Shown here piece after piece: positions 10,308 through 22,152 of a stretch of 64,000 nucleotides of DNA (position 1 is the stretch's first letter; every line of letters starts with the position of its first letter). The stretch lies in assembly GCA_030142905.1 (NCBI GenBank), contig JASJOG010000017.1, forward strand, positions 868,001 to 932,000, in the 5' to 3' direction. Made by a program: the position numbers and the translations under genes. The stretch comes from Heliopora coerulea (lineage: Eukaryota > Cnidaria > Anthozoa > Scleralcyonacea > Helioporidae). Under the pieces are notes generated by a model. That model was not told the DNA's origin and did not search any database. It saw nothing but the letters and a program-made list of their open reading frames with translations.

Positions 10308-13227
10308 CTAGTTCATTGGAATCCATTCCAACAGTCTTTCTTGCCCACTGATTCGCGTTGGTCGTCGACAGTTCACGGCCATCTTAAACGGAGCCACTCT
10401 GTTTTCGTTTTTCCGAAAATCGCGAAGTTTCAAATGAAATTCATTTCCAAGGCTAGCAAAAGAGGGCAATGTGACGCTTTCGGCTCCGGCTCCATTAGAC
10501 GAAAACGCATGGAATAATGCTCGAATATATTCAATGAATTGGTTCGAGATGTCCCAATATTCTCGGAATGTCATTACATCGTAATCCTTCGGAAGTGATC
10601 GACTTCCAGTATCTTTAGCAGCTCTTTCCCTCATTTCAAGCTTCAATAGATGAAAACAGAATTCTAGTTCAGGGTGAAAGTTCGTCCAGTTTTGAGTTTC
10701 TGTAACGATGGTGGCATAAGGGTTGCTGTGGTTTAGCTTTTCGGAGCACAATTTTAGCAAGTGTGAGAGAGGAATATAGTCGGACAAATTAGACGTGAGA
10801 ATGCGATCATATTTCTTTTCTGGGTCTAAATATTTACTAATTTCCATGCAGTTTCCAAGGATGGCTTTGAAACTAATACGACCGCTGGTCAAGGTTTGCT
10901 TGAACCGTTCAAGAATGTCGTTGATGTAGGCTCTGTACATCTGAACCATTGATTTGCAATGGCCAAACTTCTTCACGTGAATATAGTCCCAGCCAGTGAA
11001 GGGAAATATCGGTGGATTTAAACCGAAGAAATAAGGCTCACCTTCCATGACAATTGGACACCCAGTCAAAGTTGGGTTTTCGGCAACTGAAGGAATACCC
11101 GTGACGTTAAAAACGCCATTTTTCATCCACTGTTTAACCGAAGTAACATGTTCCGGTGGTAAGGATTCACAGTAAATCCATCTTTCAAAATCTTGTTCAA
11201 AAACTACCTTCCAATGTTTGCTTATCCTTTCTGAATTTAAAGAAGGCAACTCAAGCCATGTTCTCCAAACTCGTTTCATTTTATTCAGGTGTTCGTCGTC
11301 AATCTCTAGTAATTCATTGGTCTTCAGCCTCAGCTGCTCGGAACTCGGCATTTTCGAAAGCTCGCTAAGAAACGAGCAAAGAGACTGATACGTTCGCTGA
11401 CTCAACTTCAATGAATACCATACTTCAGTCACTAGGTTGGCTTCCTCATCCTTGCCTGTTGAAGTGAAGTGAAATTATAAGAATAAACATGTGGTAGATT
11501 AGTGTCCAGTCGAAATTTTATAATCATCAAAACAGGTTCAGAATGAGCTTTTAAGGTGATAGTTCTGATCGGAAATGATAGTCTGTTGATACACAAGGTT
11601 AATTATTTCATCCTGTGCTTTTGAACTGTTGACTCAGGTCACTGTCACAGCAATTTTACCGGTTAAACTGGTGTTTATATGGAAGAGAGCCAGCCTTACT
11701 AGTTGGGCTATGTTCAGGCCCTTTATACTGAGGTCTCGTCTCCCTGTCAAATTCCTTGTAAAATTTGTTTTCGTTTACATGAGAGGAGGACTGACCAGCC
11801 GTCCAGTGCGAGATTTCACAATATTGACAACCCAAGATCTCACCTAAAACTAGGGGGGCTGGAAATTTTTCATGTAAACACACTCAGAAGGGGTAGCCGT
11901 CTTAGGAGGGCTGGGAAAAGTTGACAAATGCATGCCCTTTGATCAAGTCCTGTTAGAAGGGCCAAAAAATTCCCACGTGAAGGTGAAGTGAAAGTCAGCC
12001 CTCTTACTGCAGCTAGGTCTACCAAGAGGGCTGGCTCGCCTCCACATAAACACCCTCAATGGCCTTAGTCGCTTAAAAGCTCGGCATGAAAGGATTTACC
12101 TATGGTATCCATAAACTACCACTTGCTACTAAAGTAACTCTAAGTATTGAGAACCACAAAACTCTTAGCACATATTAACTGGAAATGGCAGAAAAGGGGG
12201 TTTGAAAAAAATTATTTTCCCTGGCTTTGTTTAAGCGCTACTTATAGGAAAAACGTATAGCTCCCCTATATTTTGTTAAAGACTATTGAGATGCATGAAC
12301 TAAAAGTCACTGCAGTTTAACGCTAAAAGCAATCATCACACTAAAGTTAAAATGCTAAGGAGGTTAACTATTTATAGAAGCTTGCCCAGGGGAAGTGACT
12401 TATGATTCACCGCGTACCATTTATTTTCATGCCGGTATACGTATTTCGCAATTAATTCTGGCCGTTTATTAAGGAGCCTGGATCTACCAGCATTAAGTAT
12501 GCAGAGTTTTTCTTTGAGGCATAAATTACAGCTTGATGGGTCTCCTTTATATGGGCTTGCCTTTTAGATGATGGACCATCTAATTGAAAAGTCAGTGTTG
12601 TTGTCTTTTAAGTCCCACATGAACTTTGAGAGCACTGCATCGTGCATTATCTGGACATAACATTAAACCTTACGACCGGAAAATTTTATCCATTTAGAAA
12701 ATCAGACAACAACCTGCTATATATTATCATTAGATCCAACCATCCCACTTTCGTTATAAAACACCTACCAGCCGACATAAACTCGAGAATATCAACATTA
12801 TTTTGTGACTTCGACGGGTCTAAAACATTCTACGGGTATAAAACATTTGGCTATCGCCTCGTGTTTTAAATCCCGATAAAGCACTCCTGCTCGGTTTTTA
12901 AATATTACATATAATTTATACACAATGTACTTTTGCATATATGTGTGTGTGTGTACTATTTACCAAACGGACAGAAGTGCTTTATCGGATATAAAGCATG
13001 AGGCGATAGCCGAGTGTTTTGGATCCGATAAAGCACGTACTGCGAGTTTTGTAAATGTCTTATAAGACGAACCTCTTTGTACAGTAATTCCCTACGAAAG
13101 TTTGGCAATTTATGTTTTCTAAGGCGAAAAATATTGAGCAGAATTTGAAGGAAATTTCGGGATAAAGCACACGCATCTGTATCACATATACAGACATGAC
13201 ACGGTTATGATTTTCTTTTGTCTTTTC

Positions 13228-13265
<38 letters not shown>

Positions 13266-16200
13266 TTCAGCCTGAATATATATAAGTTCAGTCTGAAGTT
13301 CAACCTCAATTTTTCGAAATTCAATGGTAATTGCATTTCACGACCGCGTCCGTTTCGGTTAAACATTATTATCTCGTTAAAATTCTGTTATAAAGATCAT
13401 GGAGTTGATAATGATAGAACCTTGGAGAGACTTTTGGAAATTATCTGGCATGTCTGAATTTGAAAACACTCGCATAATTCCCTATCGTTGTCCGATTCCA
13501 TTGACATTGTCCACTAGCCGGCTGCATTATCAGGTCAATGATTTCGCCCAGTGAGGTGTCTAGGGCAAGTCTCTGAGAAAAATAGCAACGTTCCTTTTCG
13601 TTTTGGGTAAGTATCAGGAACAACGTCAGGCCTCGTGTCGAAAAGCTAATAGTTTGGAGCAGGGGAGGTGCCAGAGGGGGATCGAGGAGGCTATGGTCCT
13701 CCATTGGGGAACTTAAATCCCCCTGTTGGAACAAAATTACAATTTGTCGGAGAATTGTCACTGATGGTCACACATTTATATTTTGTACTAACTATGAGTA
13801 TCTGTTATTGATTTAGCCAAGAAAAGTAACAAATTCTTGTCTACATGTTCTAAACCTAAAACTTAATGCTGTTTCTAGTCACTTTTTGCGATTATTTGTT
13901 GCTAAAAGCATGATGACATATTCGACCTTAAAATTAGGAAATTATCAAAGCGGCCTGATCCCAGACCTCCTCCTTAACCCTATTTCACATGGGGGGGGAC
14001 TTTTTTGGCCCCCCCCCCCCCACCTATACTTTGTTTCATAAAATTTGAACCGCCTGTCCAATTCGGCTGAAATTTTGTGACTTTTAATATTTTTTTATTG
14101 CGGTTATTTTGCTATAAAGAAGTTTTAAAAATTTTCGCGTTTTCCGGGGGTTATTCCACTTTTGTCGCCAGGGGGTGAAAAATCACTTTTTGCGGTTTTA
14201 CAATCTTTGGTTTTATTTTCTTCTGATTAGATTTTTTGGACAATAATGTTGAATTTTTTTTGCCTGCCAATTACATCTTAGGTCTAAGACAAATTTGAAT
14301 GCGGAATCATTATTTTTATTTTTTTTCAGGGGGTAAAAATCAATTCCGGCTGTTATTTTTTGAACTCAAACATTCTAATGTTTTTCTCAAACTTTGATGT
14401 CTTTTTTGATTTTTTATCACACTGATTTATTACTACATCTTCAATTTAGTTCTATGTGTGCCTTTTTCAACTGGAAAATGTAGTCTCGGGGGTAAACACA
14501 ATAAGTTACTTTCAGGTATTCCGTAATTAATAATTAGTGGAATACAAATCACAGGCAAAACGTTTCTTTTATACAAATCTTCAAAGCTTCCCTTTTGTAT
14601 GAAAGTGTTAGTTGAATCCATTATTGATATTTTGATGTATAGAAAGAAGTGTAAAACAGATTAGAAACCCTACTTATCTGAGGTATTGAAAAAGGTGTGA
14701 AAAGTTTCAAAAGTTACAACAAGTGACAGGACGTCGAACAACCAGCAGCAGTTGAAGCTCCATGTGATCGAAAAAGATGCTTTTACTGCATCGAACAGTT
14801 GAAGGGAAAGCCGCATTACAAGGAACAAAAGAACAAACTTGGCAAATCTAAGCATTGTTGTCCATCCTGTCAAAGAACAGCATGCACAAAGCACGCAAGC
14901 TACGTATGTAATGAATGCATTGAAAAATTCCACATATAGACTTGAACGGACCCCCAGCAAAGACACTTGAAATAAAAATTTTTGTAGATATTTTGATGTT
15001 TTTTGACTAGTAATATATTTTTCTAGCATATCCCAAAGTTTCATCCATTTCCCATTTCCCGTTCTCGAAATAATTAGGGGGGCCAAAAAAGCCCCCCCCC
15101 CATGTGAAATAAGGGCATACTGACATGCCATGTTAAATAGGGTTAAGCACCTCCCGTCGGGGACCTTAGTTCCTGCGTCGGGGAACTCTGGGCGCCTCCC
15201 CTGGTCGGGGTTCCGTGTTGAGCGACCTCTTTTTATTTCCTTGACTTTCCGGGAGCCAAATTCGTTTAAAATCAAAAGTTGTACTGTCTTTGTAAGACAA
15301 CTTATTATTTCTTTAATATGAACGCACAGGATTTGTACTTTCTTTCATCAATTTTAAGAGAACCTGTTTCAATTTGAAAAAAAATCAACTAAAAATAAGA
15401 TTATACAAAACAAAATTTAAAAAATAATTTAAAATAAATAAGTTCACAACAAACCAGAAAAAAACCTAAAAGCCAAATATACTAACATGGACTTGCGCTG
15501 CTAATTTGATCGATCACTGAAAGTCGGAAGTATAAACAGTACATCTGTACAAATCTGGGTTGTTTGTCCCTAAGATAGAAGTGCCTTGGAAATAGGAGAG
15601 GAATATTTAGTTATTTATACACTTGTTTCTTGATTGATTGATTGATTGATTGATTTACTAATTTATTTTCTAATAAATCTTTTGCTTTTCATGGTGAAAG
15701 GTTAGGATTAGCAGATTAGGTTTAAAACCAAAGTTTGCCAAAGTCACTTGAAAACCAGAAGTGACACTTTTCTATAACAGTACAAATAAGGGCACAAGTG
15801 ACTTTCTCTGAAACCAAAGACATCTCCTTGTGCCAGCTCTTTGCTCCAATAGTGGAGATGTTTATTGTGAAGAAAGTATATTGTGAACGTCATTGCAAAA
15901 TGCATTTTTGAGTTTTCAAAAATCAAAATTTTTCGATACGGCAACTCCCGGAAAATCGATCATAAGGACAGAAATAATCTCCAAACAAATTTAACTTTGT
16001 GTATTCTTGCCAACAAAAATGCGCATAGATTCCATCTCAGATTAAATGACTTTTGTGAGATAAACATAATCCAGCTGTCGCATCGAAGTTAGGTAACATT
16101 ACTTTGATGTATGAAACTTTGATGACGTAAACCAGCCCAAAGTGAGGACAGAATTTGGAGATAAATAAAGTTTCGGTAAAGGCATGCTAAGCGGTCGAAT

Positions 16201-19200
16201 ATTTTCGTACAACTCTGGAAAACATTTATTGGTCCAGCAATATAAGTAGGATAAAACTTTGCAATCGGTCAAAGATTTTCCGCAGGGATTGATGAATTGC
16301 AACAAATCTTGGATTGTGGAGCCGCTTATTCAACATTGCGGACCAACAATGTTTACCGAACATTTAACCAGGCTTCACTCTTCGTTCCTTCCATAGAACA
16401 AATGAGAGCAGGATTTACTTCAGAAAACATGCCCAGGATTGGAATTAACATGCACAGATGCTTTAACAGACATCAATTACATATTGAATTAACGCCAATA
16501 TATAAATCTATTTCATACAACAATAAGTTCATAAATACAACAAAAATCTACCTAATTTCGCGACTAATTTAACTCAACTTACCTGAAGTTTTGGCATTAC
16601 TAATTCCTCTTCCTTCCTTGATCGTGCGCCTATTTAAACTTCAACTATGAAATGATGCCAGTTCAAAACTACCTGTGTTTTATACTTCAACGGCTTAGTT
16701 CCTAATGATGGTTGCAACGTGTTTCGATGCTGTTTCCAAATCATCCTTTGGGTAACATGACAAGAAAGTTTCATGATTAATCTACAATGCAAAAATCAAC
16801 CCCCAAAATTTATTTGGCTTCAGGAAGATGCTAATCTTCGCATTTTTTGGTTTCCGGCCCGCTGTATCTGCTTAATTATGAAATGTTTATGAGACCTTGA
16901 GAATGATTATGAAATACAAAGTGTCCCAAAAAATCCGAAAACTATTGAAATCACCAATAACAATTTAATTGTTAGAATTTGAATGCCTTAGCACTCTGTT
17001 GGTCCCCACGAGTGCATAAATGATTGATGTAAGTAATTTTATATATAATGAAGCTGTCTAAAACAGTAAAATGTTGTTAGTACGCAGCGTTTATTTATGT
17101 GAGTTTTATGGTGCGTAAACACAATGGAATCAGATTGTATTCATGATCAACATGTGCTTATTGTGCTGTTTCAGGCATTTAGGAAGGAAAAGTATGTGCA
17201 TTAAAACAAAACAGTTTTTATTTACAATATTTACAATTTACAACTATGGATACAATCAAGCACCGTGACCTTCGACATGTCCCCCTTCTCTTGCAACACA
17301 AAGCATTGTTCGCCTGTGCATATCACTCACTGCCCGTCGAATGAAGGCAGGCTGCTCTCGTATGGCATCGAACTCTCTGACGATCCTGTGGCGTAAATCG
17401 TTAATATTTTGCGGTGGAGTTGCAAATACTTTATCTTTAACATATCCTCACAAAAAAAAGTCGCATGGTGTCAAGTCAGGTGAACGCGGTGGCCATTCAA
17501 CATCATGACCTAAACCTATGATGCAGTGATTTCCAAACACATCGTTGAGGCGATCTCTAACTGCGATAAGGCGATGTGCAGGAGCGCCATCTTGAGCCCA
17601 CCAAAGACCCCGAAACCTTCCCTCCCGATATTGGTTATTAAAATGTTCAGCGAGTTGTGGAAAGACAAATTCGTTGAGCATTCGAAGATAGGCGATTCCG
17701 TTAACATTTCCCACGAAAAAGTAAGGACCAAGCATTAAACCATTACCGCAAAGTGCTGCCCAAACCGTCAAATGTACGCGAGAATCGCTCCTTTCAAAAT
17801 TAAATGCAGGCGGGTGTCCTTTAGGTGCATATTGCCCTACATTTCGCGTATTGACTTCGCCGTTCATCACAAACGATACTTCGTCTCCAATCACCAAGCT
17901 ATCCAAAAAGTTTTCCCGACGACAGCGTTCGTTGAATCATCTGGAGAAGTGCAATCGACGTGCAAAGTCGCCTGCCAACAACTCATGCCGTACATGCATT
18001 CGGTATGGGTGCCACTTAATTTCAATCTTTATCCGGTTAAAGTTTGTTCTGGAAATCGGAATGGGGTTGCGACGAGCACTCACGTGAGGATTTTGCTGGA
18101 ACAGATCTCTTACAGCGTCAATATTTTGCGCAGTTCGAATAGTTCTTCTTCTGCTAGAATGCCCTTTATTAATGTTTAAACTCGTACCTGCGTTTAAATA
18201 CTTTCTGACGTTGCTCAAAATTGTGCTTGGCGGAGGTGGATTTCGATCTGGAAACCTTTGTTGAAAAGCGTTTCGCACTTCCGTTGTACTTTGGGTACGC
18301 GTATAATTTATCACAATAAAAACTCATTGTTCTGTGGTGAGTTGTACCATTTTCTTTGGAAGCGATGACAGGACTAATTTGAATTTTATTATTTTCACAA
18401 AGTTTTTCTCTGTTAGAATTTTATAATTTGCTTTAAATTCCCATGGGCAAAAAATCGCGCACTTTACAAGGCGATTTTCTTACCTAAATTTTAATACATG
18501 CACCTTGTCAATATTTTACGCATCATTAAGTTCAGCTTTTTCGTAAGGCATTCAAATTTTAACAATAAGTGATTTCAATAGTTTTCGTGTTTTTTTTTGG
18601 GACACCCTGTAGTATAAAGCACCACTGACCCTTATTAATAAGCTTACAGTTCCCAGTTGACTCAATAGCTGAACTGGATGAGCAGAGGTTCAGAAACCCG
18701 CACCTGCGAGTTCGAATCCCCCTCAAGCAGACTCAGTTTTTGTAGTTGACTCTCGCGGTGCAGGATAATCATGAAATTTTCTCTTCAAGGGTGCATAGCT
18801 TTCAAACTGTTTAAAACGTATTCGTTTTTTGTTCAAAGATATCTCGTGTGAAATCCGATTCCTAGGCTTCTGGATGCAAGTTTCGATGATCATGTTAGAT
18901 GATGCTACGCTTTTCGAAACCGGGATTATATTCCGTTGCATCGTGTCACACTGCCTTTTAAGTTTGCTAAGCTTATATAAGTTTAACACCTTGGTCTAAA
19001 CAAACACAAGGTAGTGGGTTAACAATGAAAGTGCTCGATTTTATATTTACCTTGGATGAGCATATAGAGGAATAAAACCAGTCTTGCCAAGGTACAAGGT
19101 TCAATATCGTTGAGCGTAAACTTTACTTTCGTTTTGTGATCCTTCGGAAGGGAAGCACAAGTCATGGCGATGTTTCGTAAATCCCCCACCCCGAAAACCA

Positions 19201-19642
19201 ACACATGCAATGGATTTCCATAGTCACATCCTTCGTTCTCCTCCAGATTCAGATAGTCCAAAGCCGGGTAGTTACCCCAGTAAAAAAGTACGGAAGAATT
19301 CCACGACACAAAGGCAGGATTCGAGGCAATTACTTCAGCGAGAAACTTAATTCTGCTTTCAACCGTCTTGCAATGAATCTTGTGTATCCGTCGGTCTTTT
19401 CTCTGACACTCGGCATCACAGTAGTAAATTTGAACGCAAGCTGAGCAAACCTTGAGATTCGTTGACACCTTTCCACAAGCATTACAAGTCCTGGCAACAG
19501 CTGCAGCATCGCAGTCCGACTTGTGTCGCCATTGATCTCTCTCTTGGCATCTTTCGCTGCAGTATTTAGCCACTTCACAACGGCTGCACACAACCCGAGT
19601 TGAACGTTTCTGGCAACGCCAGCATTCGTGAAATCCTGGCAT
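10308..19642 (-). CDS. MYND zinc-finger/DUF4470 protein, two exons, 579 aa
   Basis: Exon 1 is 19051-19642 (592 nt, donor CCAAG|GTAAAT). Exon 2 is 10308-11455 (1148 nt, acceptor TTCAACAG|GCAAGG). The join is in phase 1 and gives LIQ-GKDEEANLVTEV, 1740 nt including the stop. The N-terminus has two MYND fingers (C7/C10 onward, then C53/C56 onward) and a DUF4470 region at about residues 110-210. The long C-terminal part (GKDEEAN to the WIPMN end) has no motif I can name, but DUF4470 proteins in invertebrates commonly continue this way. MYND fingers are protein-binding; the partner is unknown. The 7.6 kb intron is packed with mobile DNA. The start codon is that of the first ORF Met, shared with the paralogue at 636-1227. 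Confidence 0.88.
11456..12480. other. MYND gene intron, 3' portion, nothing recognised
   Basis: No gene or transposon hallmark recognised. Short frames at 11629-11924 on both strands overlap each other and lack motifs. Confidence 0.45.
12481..12640 (-). pseudogene. Penelope-like C-terminal fragment
   Basis: The minus-strand translation reads ALSKFMWDLKDNN, then after one stop SPYKGDPSSCNLCLKEKLCI. This matches the GIY-YIG endonuclease tail of the better-preserved element at 24502-25597 ([26 protein letters not shown]). It carries an in-frame stop and is broken. Confidence 0.7.
12642..12869 (+). pseudogene. Penelope-like fragment, inverted relative to its neighbour
   Basis: HYLDITLNLTTGKFYPFRKS and SNHPTFVIKHLPADINSRIS match the segment just after the RT domain in the element at 24.5-25.6 kb. 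It abuts the 12481-12640 fragment in the opposite orientation, so the copy was rearranged or inserted as an inverted fragment. Confidence 0.7.
12829..13031. repeat. foldback element with a (TG)n centre
   Basis: The left arm at 12849-12889 (GGCTATCGCCTCGTGTTTTA onward, with GATAAAGCAC) recurs inverted at 12972-13011, and weaker pairing extends to 12829 and 13031. The centre contains TGTGTGTGTGTG at about 12938-12954. There is no coding capacity. Confidence 0.7.
13231..13263. repeat. (AT)n microsatellite
   Basis: About 33 bp of uninterrupted AT dinucleotide repeat. Confidence 0.95.
13978..15142. mobile_element. non-autonomous TTAA-target element (piggyBac-like)
   Basis: The ends are CCCTATTTCACATGG on the left and CCATGTTAAATAGGG on the right, each flanked by TTAA (13974-13977 and 15143-15146). 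G-runs follow both ends. The right end carries a second copy of the terminal motif about 30 bp inside, next to a run of ten C on the plus strand. No transposase is recognisable; the frame at 14670-15275 runs out across the end and has no motif. TTAA targets and CCC termini are typical of piggyBac elements, so that class is inferred. Confidence 0.7.
15147..16914. other. MYND gene intron, middle portion
   Basis: 15147-15200 is the right half of a repeat also seen at 59677-59797. A short (ATTG)n run sits at 15630-15656. Nothing else was recognised. Confidence 0.5.
16917..18609 (-). mobile_element. mariner/Tc1-type DNA transposon with complete TIRs
   Basis: The TIRs start CAAAGTGTCCCAAAAAA (left) and CAGGGTGTCCCAAAAAA (right, reverse complement). 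They are similar for about 65-75 bp and are flanked by TA at 16915-16916 and 18610-18611. The length is 1693 bp. The transposase frame lies inside on the minus strand. The whole element sits in the intron of the second MYND gene. Confidence 0.9.
17256..18350 (-). pseudogene. mariner-type transposase with three in-frame TGA codons
   Basis: From ATG at 18350 to the stop at 17256-17258 there are 365 codons in one frame, broken only by TGA codons at 18324-18326 (codon 9), 17937-17939 and near 17448. The last two sit where family members have Trp. Motifs in order: an N-terminal HTH region, catalytic Asp in LVIGDEVSF, the second Asp in WWAQDGAPAHR, and the third in EWPPRSPDLTPCDFF. By eye there are 37 residues between the second and third Asp, a DD37D-like spacing. 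It would have cut and pasted the element. There are no frameshifts, so decay is by point mutation only. Confidence 0.85.
18654..18770 (+). repeat. tRNA-derived SINE-like sequence
   Basis: An A-box-like TAGCTGAACTGGATGAGC and a B-box-like GAGTTCGAATCCC are followed by a tail (CTCGCGGTGCAGGATAAT). The tail resembles the tail of the sequence at 28556-28670, which suggests a shared SINE family. Confidence 0.5.
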
Positions 19643-21356
19643 TATCCACTTAACAAGTTTTCAACGTTATGAAAAACACCGCACGAGAACACCCAAATAT
19701 TCCAAAAGTTAACGTCTTTGGTAACGTCAGAGGACTCACTTGACACTTCCGACCTTCTGATGTTTTTTCCAGGAATTCCTCTCTAACTTTCATTCCAAAT
19801 AATTATAGCAGTTTCTGACTGGTTCTTTTTCATGGATCTATTTTAAATCCGCCCACAACCGTTCCTGATCCGGTTGTGTGTTAACTAGAAGAACCTCCAT
19901 ATCACAGAAGTACCAAAACGCATCTTTTCACGCAAGAAACATGCAAGAACAAAACAAATTTCATGTATTGTTTACTGGGCAAGGTGGGAGAATGTCACGG
20001 AGAATACGTCTGTTCTACAAAGGAAGGGCGTATTTCTGCTGATAATACTCGCCTTTCCACTGACAAAACTAATTAAACCTCCTATATACGTGATAGAACT
20101 GGACAGCGAATACAGATTAGAAGTGTTAAAACATCAAAATTTGGTCCAAGATAGCAGACAGAGGTTTTCACTGACGCCAGTAAACAATCGTGACCTTAAT
20201 CACCCTTTTCTAATACTGAACTAATGTAATAATGGTTCTTTTTCAAATGTTGGACAAACGCAACGGCTTTGTTTGGAACACTTTTTTCTCTTCTTTTATA
20301 TCTAAATACCAATAACACTAGCCATGTAAAGGTTTTATAATATGAGGTAGTGTCTACGACCATTGTTACACTCACTAAAATCTGGGTAAGCATCAATCTA
20401 AATTTCGTGTTACATAATTCATGAAGTCAATAGCTCCAGAGCAAGTCGTCCAATCACACCAATCAAATCGAATCACATGTATGCATCTTTATAACAAGTA
20501 AAATACGATCATTCAACGCTCATCAGAACCGTTTATAGAACGAATACTAGTAAGCACAAAATACAATAACCTGTAAATAACAGGCTGTCCAACCGTCCCA
20601 ATTCGGTTGGGGCGGTCCCGATTTGACGGATTTTGTGCCGCGTCCAGACCGACTAAAGGCCGGGACAGTCAAAATCCCACTTTGCCGCTCTGAATGTTGC
20701 CATGGTAATCATTTCCCAGGGCATGAGATCCGACTATCTCAGCTGAAATAGTTTTGTGCACTGTAAAAGATGTGATAGAAGCGTACTTTAAAACTGAAAC
20801 CCTCTTTATCAGGTGGTCCATGATTAAATCTTTGGCTAATTTCGAGCAGTTTACCCAAGTATTTGCCAGTTTTAAAATTTCATTTACTGATAGTCGGACG
20901 TTTCACTCACAGAACATTACAACTTAATCGTGAAATTGACAATTGAGCTAAAATGAGATGCTGTGTTTTAGATATTGGTGCTCCAAGCTGTGGATGTAAG
21001 CATTAGGAGTGTTTGTAGCGGTGAACACAAGGATTTTGTAGTGTGCCATTGTGATAGCACAGAAACATGTTGACTGAAAAAGACCGGCGGTTCGGAGAGT
21101 CAGCTAAACATTAGTAGCACCTACATGAAAAACACTATTTCAAACATGCATGAAAATTCAACTACAAAAATTCGCTCGCCAATTTTAAGGATCCACTTTC
21201 CCCAATAGCCCTCACACTCACTTAATATACGAGTATGTATTTGTTGAGCCACCAGTTAGGAGTTTTCCGGGTACACTATTTAAACTATAACGATACTTTG
21301 GATAGTAAAAATAGCATTATTTAACTCCGTCAAAAATAGTGTTGAGCCTCATTTAA

Positions 21357-21484
21357 CCCTTTAACGCCTAATTTGTTACTTTTGTTCTTTGTTCTCTCTT
21401 TGTTTTTGCTTTGTTCTCTAGATCTCATTTGATCTTATGTGCTTAGGTGTGCGATATACCAGACTCTGCATGGGCGTTAAAGGT
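21357..21484. mobile_element. 128-bp MITE with TTAA flanks
   Basis: The ends CCCTTTAACGCC and, on the right, GGCGTTAAAGGT are inverted repeats. They are flanked by TTAA at 21353-21356 and 21485-21488. The interior is a T-rich TTGTTCTTTG-type repeat. Confidence 0.6.
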
Positions 21485-22024
21485 TTAACAAGTTCCTAGA
21501 TAAAAGGAGGGATGCGACCCCTGCTGAAATGTCGATTGAATTATCTGCAACGGAGATTGACGTCTACCTCTAATCACCCTGGTCCATTCAATCCGGCAAT
21601 GATTACAAACCAAGAAGCCCATATGATGCATGGGAACAGGTGTAACTGCACCTTCAATGTGCGTCGTGTTTTCGGCGTTCGTTTTACCCCCTCACATAAA
21701 TGCTCCTCAGTCCCTGTGAAAACACTGTTCTTACAGCACACTCCAGCCCACCTTGTCACAACTTGCGAGATTTTTGTGTCTTTTGCATGGGTACTAAAGA
21801 GATCATATAAAAGTAAATAGGGTATTGAACATAGAGATCATGTAAAACTAGACTGGGCTTTTCTGGTTATCAGTTGGTTATTATTTTGCCTGAAATGCTT
21901 TATATTTAAGAAAAGACAAAAAGGACAACTAGACACTTCAAAATTGAATGGATGCTGCTCAGTTTGATTCAAAGTAAATTAAAAGTTCTGCATTATGTTT
22001 TGAGATTATTATACTTTATTGACA

Positions 22025-22152
22025 AATGAGGTTTGAGTTATCGAGGGGAAAATCACAGCAAAATTATGAAGCAAATCCAAGGGAAATTGATTTTGCTTCG
22101 AGTTAGCGCGAGCATCAAGTTGTCGAGGGTTCGAGTTATCGGGAGTCAACTG
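22025..22152 (-). mobile_element. pogo/Tigger-like terminal fragment
   Basis: Read on the minus strand the segment begins CAGTTGACTCCCGATAACTC and repeats GATAACTC-type motifs, as pogo/Tigger termini do. No opposite terminus or transposase was found nearby. Confidence 0.45.

Noticed and set aside
14670..15275. 201-codon minus-strand frame
   Set aside because: Crosses the right end of the TTAA element into flanking DNA, so it cannot be the element's transposase and has no motif.
17772..18179. 135-codon plus-strand frame
   Set aside because: Antisense of the mariner transposase.
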